From positions 4,650,001 to 4,714,000 of the forward strand of contig OZ241368.1 in NCBI GenBank assembly GCA_965200525.1: a stretch of 64,000 nt of DNA, read 5' to 3'. The position numbers and the translations under genes were made by a program. Under the pieces are notes generated by a model that was given only the letters and a program-made list of their open reading frames with translations, was not told where the DNA came from and did not search any database. Shown in pieces: positions 41,345-50,141 of the stretch. Position 1 is the stretch's first letter; each line of letters opens with the position of its first letter. The stretch is from JANNPJ01 sp965200525. GTDB taxonomy: Bacteria > Actinomycetota > Actinomycetes > Actinomycetales > Kineosporiaceae.

Positions 41345-41373
41345 GAGTCGGAGCCGGCGGCGCGCGTTCGACA
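41345..41373 (-). promoter_or_regulatory. Predicted ECF42-type promoter of the DGPF-sigma operon
   Basis: On the minus strand TGTCGA (41373-41368) is followed after 17 bases by CGACTC (41350-41345). TGTCGA with a CGA-containing -10 is the element I recall for ECF42 factors. The site sits 45 bases upstream of the DGPF start, which implies self-activation. Confidence 0.5.
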
Positions 41374-41389
41374 TCCTGGCCCAGAAAAC

Positions 41390-43234
41390 TCAGGCCGGTT
41401 CGGACGTCGGGTCGGACGTCGGGTCGGACCAGGCCTGCCAGAGGCGGGCGTAACGACCTCCGGCCGCGACCAGTTCGGCGTGCGATCCCTGCTCGACCAC
41501 TCGCCCCGCATCCAGGACGACGATCCGGTCGGCACTGACCGCCTGGGTCAGCCGGTGGGCCACCACCAGGGCGGTCCGGCCGGCCAGGGCCCCGGTCGCG
41601 GCCGTCTCGAGCAGCCGGGCCCCGGCGCTGCCGGCCTCGGCGGTGGCCTCGTCCAGGATCGCGACCGGTGGGTCGGCGAGGATCAGCCGGGCCAGGGCCA
41701 GTTGCTGGGCCTGAGCCACGGTCAGCCGGTGGCCACCGCCGCCGACCACCGTCTGCAGGCCCTCGGGCAGGGCGTCGACCCAGTCCAGGGCGTGCACCCG
41801 TTCGAGGGCGGCCCGCACCGCGGCCTCGCCGACGCCGGCGTCGGCCAGGCGCAGGTCGTCGATCAGGGGGCCGGCGAAGACGTGCACCTCCTGGGTGACC
41901 AGCGCCACCGCGCGGCGGACGGCGGCCGGCCCGAGATCGGCCAGGTTCACCCCGCCGATCGTGATCCGGCCCGCCTGCGGCTGGTGGATGCCGGCGATCA
42001 GCGCGGCCAGGGTGGTCTTGCCGGCTCCGCTGGCCCCGACCAGGGCCACCCGGTGACCGGCCGGGATCTCCAGGTCGACGTCGGTCAGCACGTCGGTGCC
42101 CGGCCGGTAGGAGTGCCGCACGCCGCTCACCCGCACGGTCGGGTCGCCCGGCAGGGGCGTCGGGTGCACCGGTTCGGCCGGCGGGGCCAGATCCACGACC
42201 CCGACCAGGCGAGCCAGACCGGCCGCGGCCGACTGGGCGTCGTCGACCAGGGCCAGGGCGGTGTTGATCGGCCCGAACAGGCTGTGGAAGTAGAGCGCCG
42301 CCGCGGTCGCGGTGCCGATCGTGGCCGAGCCGCTCTGCACCAGGCGGTAGCCGACGATCAGCACGGCTGAGAGCCCCAGGTACTCGGCCAGGTTCAGCCG
42401 GCTGAAGAACCGGGTCTGGAGCCGGATCCCGCGCAGGGTCTCGGCCACGGTCTGCTCCGAGCGGGTGGCCAGCCGCTCGAGCCGGCGGCCGGCCAGCCCG
42501 AACGCCCGGACCGTGGCCGCGCCGCCGATGGTCTCCAGCAGTTGCTGCTGCTGGGCACCGACCGCGGTCCGCTGCCGGGCGTAGACCGCGCCGGCCCGGC
42601 GCTGGTACCAGCGCACGGTCACGGCCTGGACCGGGACGGCGACCAGCGCGGCGGCCAGGAAGCGCGGGTCGAGCGCGGCCAGCCCGACCAGGGTCAGTCC
42701 GATGGACAGGGCCGCCTGGGTGAACTCGGGCAGGGCGACCCGCACGCCGTCCGCGACCACCGAGACGTCGCTGGTCACCCGGGAGGTGAGGTCGCCCGAC
42801 CCGGCCGGCTCGACCTGATCCAGGCGCAGGTGCAGGGCCCGGTCGACGAACCGCTCGCGCAGCCGGGCCAGCAGGGTCTCGCCGAGCTGGGCCACCAGAC
42901 CGGTGCCGAGCCCGGTGAGGCCGCCCCGGACCACGGCGACGACGGCGATCAGCAGGGCCGGGACGACGATCGCACCGGCCGGGCGGCCCTCGGCGACCAG
43001 GTCGACTATGTGGCCGAGCAGGGGCTGGCTGATCAGGCCGACCGCCGTCGCCGCGACCAGCACCAGCAGGGCGCCCAGGGCGGCGGCCCGGCGCGGGCGG
43101 ACCAGCTCCCGGACGGCGGCCAGGGTCCGGGCCGGGGTCGCCACCGGAAGCAGCTCGCCGGGCTCGCCGGCCGGCTCGACCGGGTCGGATTCGTCGGTGC
43201 CGTGGGACCGGCCGGGTGGCGGGGTCGCGCTCAC
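41390..43234 (-). CDS. ABC exporter-type half-transporter with degenerate signature
   Basis: A 614-residue fusion of six membrane helices and a nucleotide-binding domain. Walker A GASGAGKTT is near residue 400, Q-loop VTQEVHVF, Walker B VAILDEAT with catalytic Glu, and H-loop VVAHRL. The signature LSGGQ is replaced by LTVAQ. The start (GTG 43234) overlaps the upstream partner's stop as GTGA, so the two subunits are made together and probably form a heterodimer. Location beside the IdeR-type box and siderophore permeases suggests siderophore or heme handling. Direction of transport is undetermined. Confidence 0.9.
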   Translation of the reverse strand: MSATPPPGRSHGTDESDPVEPAGEPGELLPVATPARTLAAVRELVRPRRAAALGALLVLVAATAVGLISQPLLGHIVDLVAEGRPAGAIVVPALLIAVVAVVRGGLTGLGTGLVAQLGETLLARLRERFVDRALHLRLDQVEPAGSGDLTSRVTSDVSVVADGVRVALPEFTQAALSIGLTLVGLAALDPRFLAAALVAVPVQAVTVRWYQRRAGAVYARQRTAVGAQQQQLLETIGGAATVRAFGLAGRRLERLATRSEQTVAETLRGIRLQTRFFSRLNLAEYLGLSAVLIVGYRLVQSGSATIGTATAAALYFHSLFGPINTALALVDDAQSAAAGLARLVGVVDLAPPAEPVHPTPLPGDPTVRVSGVRHSYRPGTDVLTDVDLEIPAGHRVALVGASGAGKTTLAALIAGIHQPQAGRITIGGVNLADLGPAAVRRAVALVTQEVHVFAGPLIDDLRLADAGVGEAAVRAALERVHALDWVDALPEGLQTVVGGGGHRLTVAQAQQLALARLILADPPVAILDEATAEAGSAGARLLETAATGALAGRTALVVAHRLTQAVSADRIVVLDAGRVVEQGSHAELVAAGGRYARLWQAWSDPTSDPTSEPA

Positions 43235-45030
43235 CGCAGTACCGCCGTCCGGTAGCGCTCGTCGTCCCGGAGCAGGTGCTGGTGCGTCCCCTCGGCGGCG
43301 AGCGTGCCACCGGCCAGCAGGAACACCCGCTCGGTGACGGCCAGCAGGGCCGGGCTGGTGGTCATCAGGATCGTCGTCCGGCCGGCCCGGACCGAGGCGA
43401 TCCCGGTGGCCATCCGGGCCTCGGTCACGGTGTCGACCGCCGTGGTCGGGTCGTGCAGCACCAGCACCGGGGCCTGCGTGGCCAAGGCCCGGGCCAGGGC
43501 CACCCGCTGGCGCTGGCCGCCGGACAGGTTGCTGCCGCGCTCGGCCAGCCGCCCGGACCGACCGCCGGGGAGGATCAACATCACCTGGTCGGCCTGGCTG
43601 GCCGCCAGGGCGTCGTTGATCCTCCTTTCCGGTCGGTCCATGGTGTCCGGGCCGTCGGTCGGGCCGTCGGTCGGGCGGTCGGTCGGGCTGCCGATCAGGT
43701 TGTCGATCAGCGGGCCGCCGAACAGGTCGGCGTCGTGCGCGGCGACCACGATCGCCGAGCGGACGTCGGCCGGATCGAGTTCGCGCAGGGCCACCCCGTC
43801 CAGCTCGACCGTGCCCCGGTCCGGGTCGGCCTCCCGGCCGAGACAGCGCAGCAGGGCCCCGGCGTGACCCGGTTCGAGCGTCACCACCCCGACCACCCGC
43901 CCGGCCGGCACCTCGACGTCGAGCTCGCGCAGGCCGCCGTACGTCACCTGGCGCAACCGGATCCGGCCGGTCACCGGCTCGAGCCGGGCCCGCGTCCCGG
44001 GGCCGACCGCGGCCGGCTCGGCCAGCACCGCGGCGATCCGGCCCGAACTGGCCCGGCCCTGGGCCAGTTCGGAGCCGGCCCAGGCGAACACCAGCAGCGG
44101 CCCGAGCAGGAACTGGGCCAGCCCGACCGCCGCGACCAGCTCGCCGACGCTGATCTCGTCCCGCACCGCCAGCCGCCCCCCGGCCAGCGCGACCAGGGCC
44201 AGGAAGACCCCGCTCAGGGCCTGCATCGCTCCCTCGTAGCGGGCCTGGACGCCCGCCGCCCGCAGCGTCGCTTGCAGCGACTCGGCGCTGGTGCGGCGGT
44301 AGCGGGCGGCGGCCGTGTCCTCGGCCCCGATCCCCTTGAGCACCCGCAACCCGGCGACCAGGTCGGTGGCCAGGCCGGAGGCCTGGGCGGCCTGCTCCTG
44401 CTCGGCCTCGCTGCGGGCCTCGATCGGCCGGCCCAGCCGGTGGGCCAGGGTGAGCAGCACCGGGCTGCCGATCAGCACCAGCAGGCCGAGCGGCAGGGAC
44501 AGCCGCAGCAGCGCGATCGCGGCCACCAGCATCGCCGTGATCGCCGCGATCCCGGTGGCCAGGGCCGAGTTGATCGCCCCGGCCCGCTGCGCGTCGCTGG
44601 TCGCGATGGTGGCCAGTGCCCCTGGCAACCGGCCGTTCTCGGCTCCGCCGCGGGGGTGCAGCACCCGCCCGGTGAGCTGCAGCCGCAGCCGGTGGGCGGC
44701 CCGCTCGGCCGCCGCCTCGGCCAGCCGGGAGCCGAACCGGTAGCTGATCGACAGGGTCGCGAAGACCAGCCCGAGAACGGCCAGCCAGCGCAGCAGCTCG
44801 GCCGCGCCGCCGGCGTGAGCGGGGCCGAAGCAGCGGTCGACGATCACGCCGATCACCACCGGAACCAGGGCCTCGCCCGCCTGGTGCAGCGAGAACAGGG
44901 TGGCGGCGGCGCCCAGCCGGCCGCGCTGGCCGAGTACCACCTGCCGCAGGACGTCGCGCCGGCGCACCGGGCCGAGCGGAGCCACCCGGCCCGGTTCGAC
45001 GCCGAGGGACAGTCTCGGACCGGGACGCAC
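43231..45030 (-). CDS. ABC exporter-type half-transporter with degenerate ATP-site motifs
   Basis: A 599-residue partner subunit. The NBD keeps a perfect signature NLSGGQRQRVALARAL. Walker A has become EPGHAGALL (no GKT), the Q-loop is AAHDADLF, Walker B is VLVLHDPTTAVD (Asp to His, Glu to Asp), and the H-loop His is gone (MTTSPALL). It therefore supplies only the signature half of an ATP site. GTG 45030 with GAGG upstream was chosen; a TTG at 45096 would place the IdeR-like box inside the coding region. A PTDGPTDGP repeat sits near 43650-43690. Confidence 0.88.
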   Translation of the reverse strand: MRPGPRLSLGVEPGRVAPLGPVRRRDVLRQVVLGQRGRLGAAATLFSLHQAGEALVPVVIGVIVDRCFGPAHAGGAAELLRWLAVLGLVFATLSISYRFGSRLAEAAAERAAHRLRLQLTGRVLHPRGGAENGRLPGALATIATSDAQRAGAINSALATGIAAITAMLVAAIALLRLSLPLGLLVLIGSPVLLTLAHRLGRPIEARSEAEQEQAAQASGLATDLVAGLRVLKGIGAEDTAAARYRRTSAESLQATLRAAGVQARYEGAMQALSGVFLALVALAGGRLAVRDEISVGELVAAVGLAQFLLGPLLVFAWAGSELAQGRASSGRIAAVLAEPAAVGPGTRARLEPVTGRIRLRQVTYGGLRELDVEVPAGRVVGVVTLEPGHAGALLRCLGREADPDRGTVELDGVALRELDPADVRSAIVVAAHDADLFGGPLIDNLIGSPTDRPTDGPTDGPDTMDRPERRINDALAASQADQVMLILPGGRSGRLAERGSNLSGGQRQRVALARALATQAPVLVLHDPTTAVDTVTEARMATGIASVRAGRTTILMTTSPALLAVTERVFLLAGGTLAAEGTHQHLLRDDERYRTAVLR

Positions 45031-45069
45031 GGATGACCTCGCAGACGGTGACCGCTGGACAGCTCGGGT

Positions 45070-45090
45070 ATAGGTAAGGCTAACCTTACC
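45070..45090. promoter_or_regulatory. Probable IdeR/DtxR iron box
   Basis: ATAGGTAAGGCTAACCTTA (45070-45088) differs from the IdeR consensus TTAGGTTAGGCTAACCTAA at three positions. Its arms GGTAAGG (45073-45079) and CCTTACC (45084-45090) are perfectly inverted. It lies between the divergent ABC exporter-like operon and the FecCD/FecE operon, so iron-loaded IdeR/DtxR would be expected to repress one or both. Confidence 0.8.
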
Positions 45091-45152
45091 GAACAAGATC
45101 GCGCCGTGATCGGTGCGAGCGTGAACCGGACCGGACGCAGACAGGAGCGCAG

Positions 45153-46226
45153 ATGGCCGTGGCCGCCGAGGTTCGACCAGAGGTGCCGGTCCCGCCTCCG
45201 CCGACGGCGCCGGCGCCGTCGGTTGGTTCGAGCCGGACCACGGTGCGGGTGGCCGGCCTGGCCCTCGTGCTCGCCGTCCTCGCCCTGATGGTGCTGCTGA
45301 GCATCGCCGTCGGGGCCCGGACGATCCCGCTCGCCACCAGTTGGCACCTGCTGTGGCACAACGACGGATCGGCCTCGGCGTCGGTGATCCACGACCTGCG
45401 CATTCCGCGGACCCTGATCGGCCTGCTGGTCGGCGCGGCCCTGGGCCTGTCCGGGGCGCTGATGCAGGCCCTGACCCTGAACCCGCTGGCCGAGCCGGGC
45501 CTGCTGGGGGTGAACCTGGGTGCCTCGACCGGGGTGGTGATCGCGATCGCCTTCGTCGGGGTCAGCTCGGTCAGCGGGTACATCTGGTTCGCCTTCGCCG
45601 GCGCCGGCCTGACCTCGGTGGCGGTCTTCGTGCTGGGCTCGACCGGCCGCTCGGCCACCCCCGAGCGCCAGGTGCTGGCCGGGGTGGCGATCACCGCGGT
45701 GCTCGGCAGCTTTGTCTACGGCGTGCTGGTCACCGACCCCGAGGCGTTCAACCGCTACCGATTCTGGGACGTCGGCTCGCTGGCCGACGTCAGCGCCGCC
45801 ACCGGGGTGCGGGTGGCGCCGTTCTTCGCCCTCGGCGCCGGGCTCGCCCTCGGCCTCGGCCCGGCCCTGAACGCGCTCGCCCTCGGCGAGGAGACCGGCC
45901 GGGCGCTGGGCGCGAACGTGGTCCGGACCCGGCTGCTGGGCATGCTGGCGGTGACCCTGCTGTGCGGGGCCGCGACCGCCGCCGCCGGGCCGATCTGGTT
46001 CGTCGGCCTGGCCGTGCCCCATGTGGCCCGGCTGATCACCGGGCCCGACCAGCGCTGGATCCTGCTGTACTCGATGGTGCTGGCCCCGGCCCTGCTGCTG
46101 GCCGCCGACGTGATCGGCCGGGTGGTCGTGGCGCCGTCCGAACTCGAGGTCGGCATCGTCACCGCCGCGATCGGGGCGCCGCTGTTCATCCTGCTGGCCC
46201 GCCGGCGCGGGGCCGGCGACCGGTGA
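45153..46226 (+). CDS. FecCD-family siderophore importer permease (first)
   Basis: A 357-residue multi-helix permease: RIPRTLIGLLVGAALGLSGA near residue 90 (family signature), LNPLAEPGLLGVNLGASTGV, and late helices with AAGPIWFVGLAVPHVARLIT, which contacts the ATPase. ATG 45153 follows CAGGAG, 63 bases after the iron box. It pairs with the next permease to form a heterodimeric channel for Fe(III)-siderophores. No substrate-binding lipoprotein gene is nearby. Confidence 0.93.
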   Translation: MAVAAEVRPEVPVPPPPTAPAPSVGSSRTTVRVAGLALVLAVLALMVLLSIAVGARTIPLATSWHLLWHNDGSASASVIHDLRIPRTLIGLLVGAALGLSGALMQALTLNPLAEPGLLGVNLGASTGVVIAIAFVGVSSVSGYIWFAFAGAGLTSVAVFVLGSTGRSATPERQVLAGVAITAVLGSFVYGVLVTDPEAFNRYRFWDVGSLADVSAATGVRVAPFFALGAGLALGLGPALNALALGEETGRALGANVVRTRLLGMLAVTLLCGAATAAAGPIWFVGLAVPHVARLITGPDQRWILLYSMVLAPALLLAADVIGRVVVAPSELEVGIVTAAIGAPLFILLARRRGAGDR

Positions 46227-47323
46227 GCTCCTGGACGCCGCCCCGGCCGCCGGCGCCGACGGCCACCGACGCCGAGAGGCTCGTGGCCGTCCTGCCGGTC
46301 CGGGTCCTGCGGATCGGCGGCCGGTCGGTCCGGATCGACGTCCGGGCCCTGGTCCTGGTCGGGCTGCTGGTGGTGCTCAGCCTGGGCGTCGGCGGGCATA
46401 GCCTGGCCACCGGTGACTTCGGCATCCCGGCGAACGACGTGCTGCGCAGCCTGACCGGCCGGGGCGAGCCCGGCACCGACTTCGTCGTGCTCACCCTGCG
46501 GCTGCCCCGGGTGCTGACCGCGCTGCTGGTCGGGGCGGCGCTCGGGGTGAGCGGGGCGATCTTCCAGAGCCTGACCCGCAACCCGCTGGGCAGCCCCGAC
46601 TTCATCGGCCTCACCGTGGGTGCCTCGACCGGGGCCCTGGTGGTGATCCTGCTCGGGCACGGCAGCGGGGCCCAGGTCGCGCTCGGGGCCCTGGCCGGGT
46701 GCGTGCTCACCGCGACCGCGATCTACGGGCTGGCCCACCGCCGCGGCGGCGGGGCCGGTTTCCGGCTGATCCTGGTCGGGATCGGCGTCGGGGCCCTGCT
46801 CGACGCGGTCAACTCGTTCCTGATCACCCGGGCCCGGCTGGACGACGCCGTCGGCGCCCAGCGCTGGCTGGTCGGCAGCCTCAACGGACGGGGCTGGTCC
46901 GACGTCCGGCCGGTGGCGCTGGCCCTGCTCGTGCTGCTGCCGGTGGCCCTGCTGCTGGGCCGCCGGCTGAGCCTGCTCTCGCTCGGCGACGAGACCGCCA
47001 CCGCCCTCGGCGTGCCGGTCGAGCGGACCCGGTTCGTGCTGTTCGCGGTCAGCGTCGGCCTGGCCGGCGTGGCCACCGCGGCGGCCGGGCCGATCGTGTT
47101 CGTCTCACTGGCCGCCCCGCAGCTGGCCCGGCGGCTGACCGGGCCGGCCGGCTCGGGCCTGCCCGGCGCGGCCGCGATGGGCGCCTTCCTGCTGATCGTC
47201 AGCGACTGGGCCGCCGCCCGCCTGATCCCCTCGACCCCGCTGCCGGTCGGCATCGCCACCGGCGCGGTCGGCGGCCTCTACCTGTGCTGGCTGCTGTTCC
47301 ACGAATGGAGGAGGACGGCATGA
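46223..47323 (+). CDS. FecCD-family siderophore importer permease (second)
   Basis: A 366-residue permease with LRLPRVLTALLVGAALGVSG, FQSLTRNPLGSPDFIGLTVG and AAGPIVFVSLAAPQLARRLT. GTG 46223 overlaps the first permease stop by four bases. An N-terminal extension of about 40 residues (PPRPPAPTATDAERLV...) precedes the first helix. Confidence 0.93.
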   Translation: MSSWTPPRPPAPTATDAERLVAVLPVRVLRIGGRSVRIDVRALVLVGLLVVLSLGVGGHSLATGDFGIPANDVLRSLTGRGEPGTDFVVLTLRLPRVLTALLVGAALGVSGAIFQSLTRNPLGSPDFIGLTVGASTGALVVILLGHGSGAQVALGALAGCVLTATAIYGLAHRRGGGAGFRLILVGIGVGALLDAVNSFLITRARLDDAVGAQRWLVGSLNGRGWSDVRPVALALLVLLPVALLLGRRLSLLSLGDETATALGVPVERTRFVLFAVSVGLAGVATAAAGPIVFVSLAAPQLARRLTGPAGSGLPGAAAMGAFLLIVSDWAAARLIPSTPLPVGIATGAVGGLYLCWLLFHEWRRTA

Positions 47324-48192
47324 GCCCGACCAGCGACCCGGTGACGACGAGCACCGCCCGGCTGCGGGCCGAGCGGCTGACCCTCGGCTACGACGCGCGC
47401 ACCGTCGCCACCGGCCTCGACGTCGAGATCCCGGACGGCTCGTTCACGGTGATCGTCGGGCCCAACGCCTGCGGCAAGTCGACGCTGCTCAAGGCCCTGG
47501 CCCGGCTGCTGAGACCCACCTCGGGCACGGTCTTCCTGGACGGCGCGCCGATCACCGGCTTACCGACCAGGCAGGTCGCGCACCGGCTCGGCCTGCTGCC
47601 GCAGACGCCACTGGCGCCGAACGGGATCACCGTGGGCGACCTGGTCGCCCGGGGCCGGTACGCCCACCAGGGCCTGCTGCGGCAGTGGTCGCGCGAGGAC
47701 GAGGCGATCGTCACCGAGGCGATGCGGCTGACCGAGACCCTGGAGCTCTCGGCCCGGTTCGTCGGCGAGCTCTCCGGCGGCCAGCGGCAACGGGTCTGGC
47801 TGGCCATGGTGCTGGCCCAGCAGACGCCGATCCTCCTGCTCGACGAGCCGACCACCTTCCTCGACATCGCCCACCAGATAGAGGTCCTCGACCTGTGCGC
47901 CGACCTGCACGAGCAGGGCCGGACCCTGGTCGCGGTGCTGCACGATCTGAACCACGCCTGCCGTTACGCCAGCCACCTGATCGCGATGAAGGCGGGCCGG
48001 ATCGTGGCCGAGGGCGATCCGGCCCGGATCGTCACGGCCGAGCTGGTCGAGCAGGTCTTCGGCGTCCGCTGCCGGGTGATCGAGGACCCGGAGACCGGCA
48101 CCCCGCTGGTCGTCCCGGCCGCCCGCCGGGTCCGGCCGCAGGGGCGGCGTCCGGCCGCACCCGGCGCTGTGCCAGTCTCGGCCGACGCCTGA
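47320..48192 (+). CDS. FecE-type siderophore ABC ATPase
   Basis: A 290-residue ATPase energising the two preceding permeases. Walker A GPNACGKSTLLKAL near residue 46, Q-loop GLLPQTPLAP, signature ELSGGQRQRVWLAMVLAQ, Walker B PILLLDEPTTFLD, and the H-loop LVAVLHDLNHACRYASHLIA typical of FepC/FecE. ATG 47320 overlaps the permease stop (ATGA) and has GGAGGA upstream. Confidence 0.95.
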   Translation: MSPTSDPVTTSTARLRAERLTLGYDARTVATGLDVEIPDGSFTVIVGPNACGKSTLLKALARLLRPTSGTVFLDGAPITGLPTRQVAHRLGLLPQTPLAPNGITVGDLVARGRYAHQGLLRQWSREDEAIVTEAMRLTETLELSARFVGELSGGQRQRVWLAMVLAQQTPILLLDEPTTFLDIAHQIEVLDLCADLHEQGRTLVAVLHDLNHACRYASHLIAMKAGRIVAEGDPARIVTAELVEQVFGVRCRVIEDPETGTPLVVPAARRVRPQGRRPAAPGAVPVSADA

Positions 48193-48220
48193 TCCCGGCG
48201 TCCGTGGGGAGGAGCTGCCG

Positions 48221-49303
48221 GTGCGCGCCGTGGTGTTCGAGGAGTTCGGGTCGGTCCCGGCGGTGCGGGAGGTGCCGGACCCGATCGCGCCGGACGACGG
48301 CGTCGTGGTCACGGTGGCGGCGACCGGGTTGTGCCGCAGCGACTGGCACGCCCTGGCCGGTCACGACCCGGACGTCGTCCTGCCGCACGTGCCCGGCCAC
48401 GAGTTCGCCGGGACCGTGGCCGCGATCGGCGCCGGGGTGGCCGAGGCCCGGCCCGAGCTGGCGGTCGGCGACCGGGTGACCGCGCCGTTCGTGCTGGCCT
48501 GCGGGGTCTGCTCGCCGTGCCGGGCCGGGCAGCAGCAGGTCTGCCTCGACCAGGTGCAGCCCGGGTTCACGATCTGGGGGTCGTTCGCCGAGCAGGTCGT
48601 CGTCCGGCGGGCCGCGGTGAACCTGGTCCGGCTGCCGGACGAGGTGGGCTTCGAGGCCGCCGCCGTGCTCGGCTGCCGGTTCGGCACGTCGTTCCGGGCG
48701 GTGACGGCGGTCGGCGCCGTCCGGGCCGGGGAGTGGGTGGCCGTGCACGGCTGTGGCGGGGTCGGGCTGTCGGCGGTGATGATCGCGGTGGCCGCGGGCG
48801 CCCGGGTGGTGGCGCTCGACGTCGCCCCGGCCGCGCTGGCCCTGGCCGCCGACCTCGGGGCCGAGGTCACGGTGGACGCCCGCTCGACCGATCCGGTGGA
48901 CGCCGTCCGGCAGGCCACCGGGGGTGGGGCCCACCTGTCCCTGGACGCTCTCGGCAGCGCCGCGACCTGTGCCGCCTCGATCGGGGGCCTGCGCCCGCGG
49001 GGCCGGCACGTCCAGGTCGGCCTGCTGCCGCCGGGCCTGGGGCTGCCCGCGGTCCCGATGCACCTGGTGATCGCCGGCGAGCTGCGACTGCTGGGCAGCC
49101 ACGGCCTGGCCGCGCACGCCTACCCCGAGCTGCTGGCCCTGGTCGCTTCGGGCCGGTTGCGTCCGGATCGGCTGGTCACCGGGCGGATCGGCCTCGACCG
49201 GGCCGGGCCGGCGCTGGCCGCGATGGGGTCGGCCCCGCCGGCCGGAATCGTGGTGGTGAACCCCTCCCGTCTCGCGCGTGACGGTGAGGCAGCCGGTCTG
49301 TGA
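48221..49303 (+). CDS. Zinc-dependent alcohol dehydrogenase family protein
   Basis: A 360-residue medium-chain dehydrogenase. GLCRSDWHALAGHDP and HVPGHEFAGTVAAIG provide the catalytic zinc ligands (Cys, His, Glu). CGVCSPCRAGQQQVC provides the structural zinc set. HGCGGVGLSAVMIAVAAG forms the NAD(P)-binding loop. Substrate unknown. GTG 48221 follows GGGAGGAG and lies 28 bases after the FecE gene, so read-through from the iron operon is possible. Confidence 0.92.
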   Translation: MRAVVFEEFGSVPAVREVPDPIAPDDGVVVTVAATGLCRSDWHALAGHDPDVVLPHVPGHEFAGTVAAIGAGVAEARPELAVGDRVTAPFVLACGVCSPCRAGQQQVCLDQVQPGFTIWGSFAEQVVVRRAAVNLVRLPDEVGFEAAAVLGCRFGTSFRAVTAVGAVRAGEWVAVHGCGGVGLSAVMIAVAAGARVVALDVAPAALALAADLGAEVTVDARSTDPVDAVRQATGGGAHLSLDALGSAATCAASIGGLRPRGRHVQVGLLPPGLGLPAVPMHLVIAGELRLLGSHGLAAHAYPELLALVASGRLRPDRLVTGRIGLDRAGPALAAMGSAPPAGIVVVNPSRLARDGEAAGL

Positions 49304-49373
49304 GACACTCATCGGCGCGGACAGCCGCGCATTCCTGACCCGAAGCCTGGGGGTTTCGCTGACGACTCACGAC

Positions 49374-50138
49374 GTGGCGCTCGAGCCGTTTGTCGCCTCG
49401 GTTCGGTTCCGGCTCGCCGGTGTCGCCGTACACGTTTACACCGCGAGCGGCACCGTTCTGGCTTTCCTCGTGATCATCGCGGCCTTCGACGGCAACGCGA
49501 TCCGCGCCCTGTGGCTCAGCCTGGTGGCGCTCATCATCGACGGCACCGACGGCATGCTGGCCCGCCGGATGCGGGTCAAGGAGACCATCCCGCAGTTCGA
49601 CGGCGCCCGCCTGGACGACATCGTCGACTACATCACCTACGTGTTCGCGCCCGTGGTGCTGCTGTGGACCGGGGGTTACCTGCCCGACGGCATTCTCGGC
49701 GGCACGCTGGCGGCGCTGCCGCTGCTGGCCTCCAGCTATCAGTTCTGCCGGGTCGACGCCAAGACCGACGACCACTTCTTCCTCGGCTTCCCGAGCTACT
49801 GGAACGTGGTCGCGTTCTACGTGATCGTGGCCGGGCTCAGCTCCACCACCACCGGAATCATCCTGGTGGTCTGCTCGGCCCTGGTGTTCGTCCCGATCAA
49901 GTACATCTACCCCTCCCGGACCAAGATCTTCCGGACGGCGAACCTGGCCCTGACCGCCGGCTGGCTGATCACCTACGCCGTCCTGCTGGTGCAGATGCCG
50001 AACCCGAACGACTACGTGATCGCGCTCTCGCTGGGGTACCTGGTCTACTACGCCGCCTCCAGCGTCTACCTCACGCTCTACGTCGCTCCTCGCAAGGCGG
50101 CCCGGCTGCCGGTGACGACGGCGGGGCACGGCGACTGA
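49374..50138 (+). CDS. CDP-alcohol phosphatidyltransferase, phosphatidylcholine synthase-like
   Basis: A membrane enzyme with about eight helices. The CDP-alcohol motif is DGTDGMLARRMRVKETIPQF followed by DGARLDDIVDYITY, containing all aspartates of D-x2-DG-x2-AR-x8-G-x3-D-x3-D except that the Gly-containing step reads FDG. The sequence resembles Pcs, which makes phosphatidylcholine from CDP-diacylglycerol and choline; other alcohols cannot be excluded. The start is uncertain: GTG 49374 gives 254 residues, while the open frame extends to 49278 inside the dehydrogenase gene. The EamA transporter follows after three bases. Confidence 0.8.
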   Translation: MALEPFVASVRFRLAGVAVHVYTASGTVLAFLVIIAAFDGNAIRALWLSLVALIIDGTDGMLARRMRVKETIPQFDGARLDDIVDYITYVFAPVVLLWTGGYLPDGILGGTLAALPLLASSYQFCRVDAKTDDHFFLGFPSYWNVVAFYVIVAGLSSTTTGIILVVCSALVFVPIKYIYPSRTKIFRTANLALTAGWLITYAVLLVQMPNPNDYVIALSLGYLVYYAASSVYLTLYVAPRKAARLPVTTAGHGD

Positions 50139-50141
50139 TCC

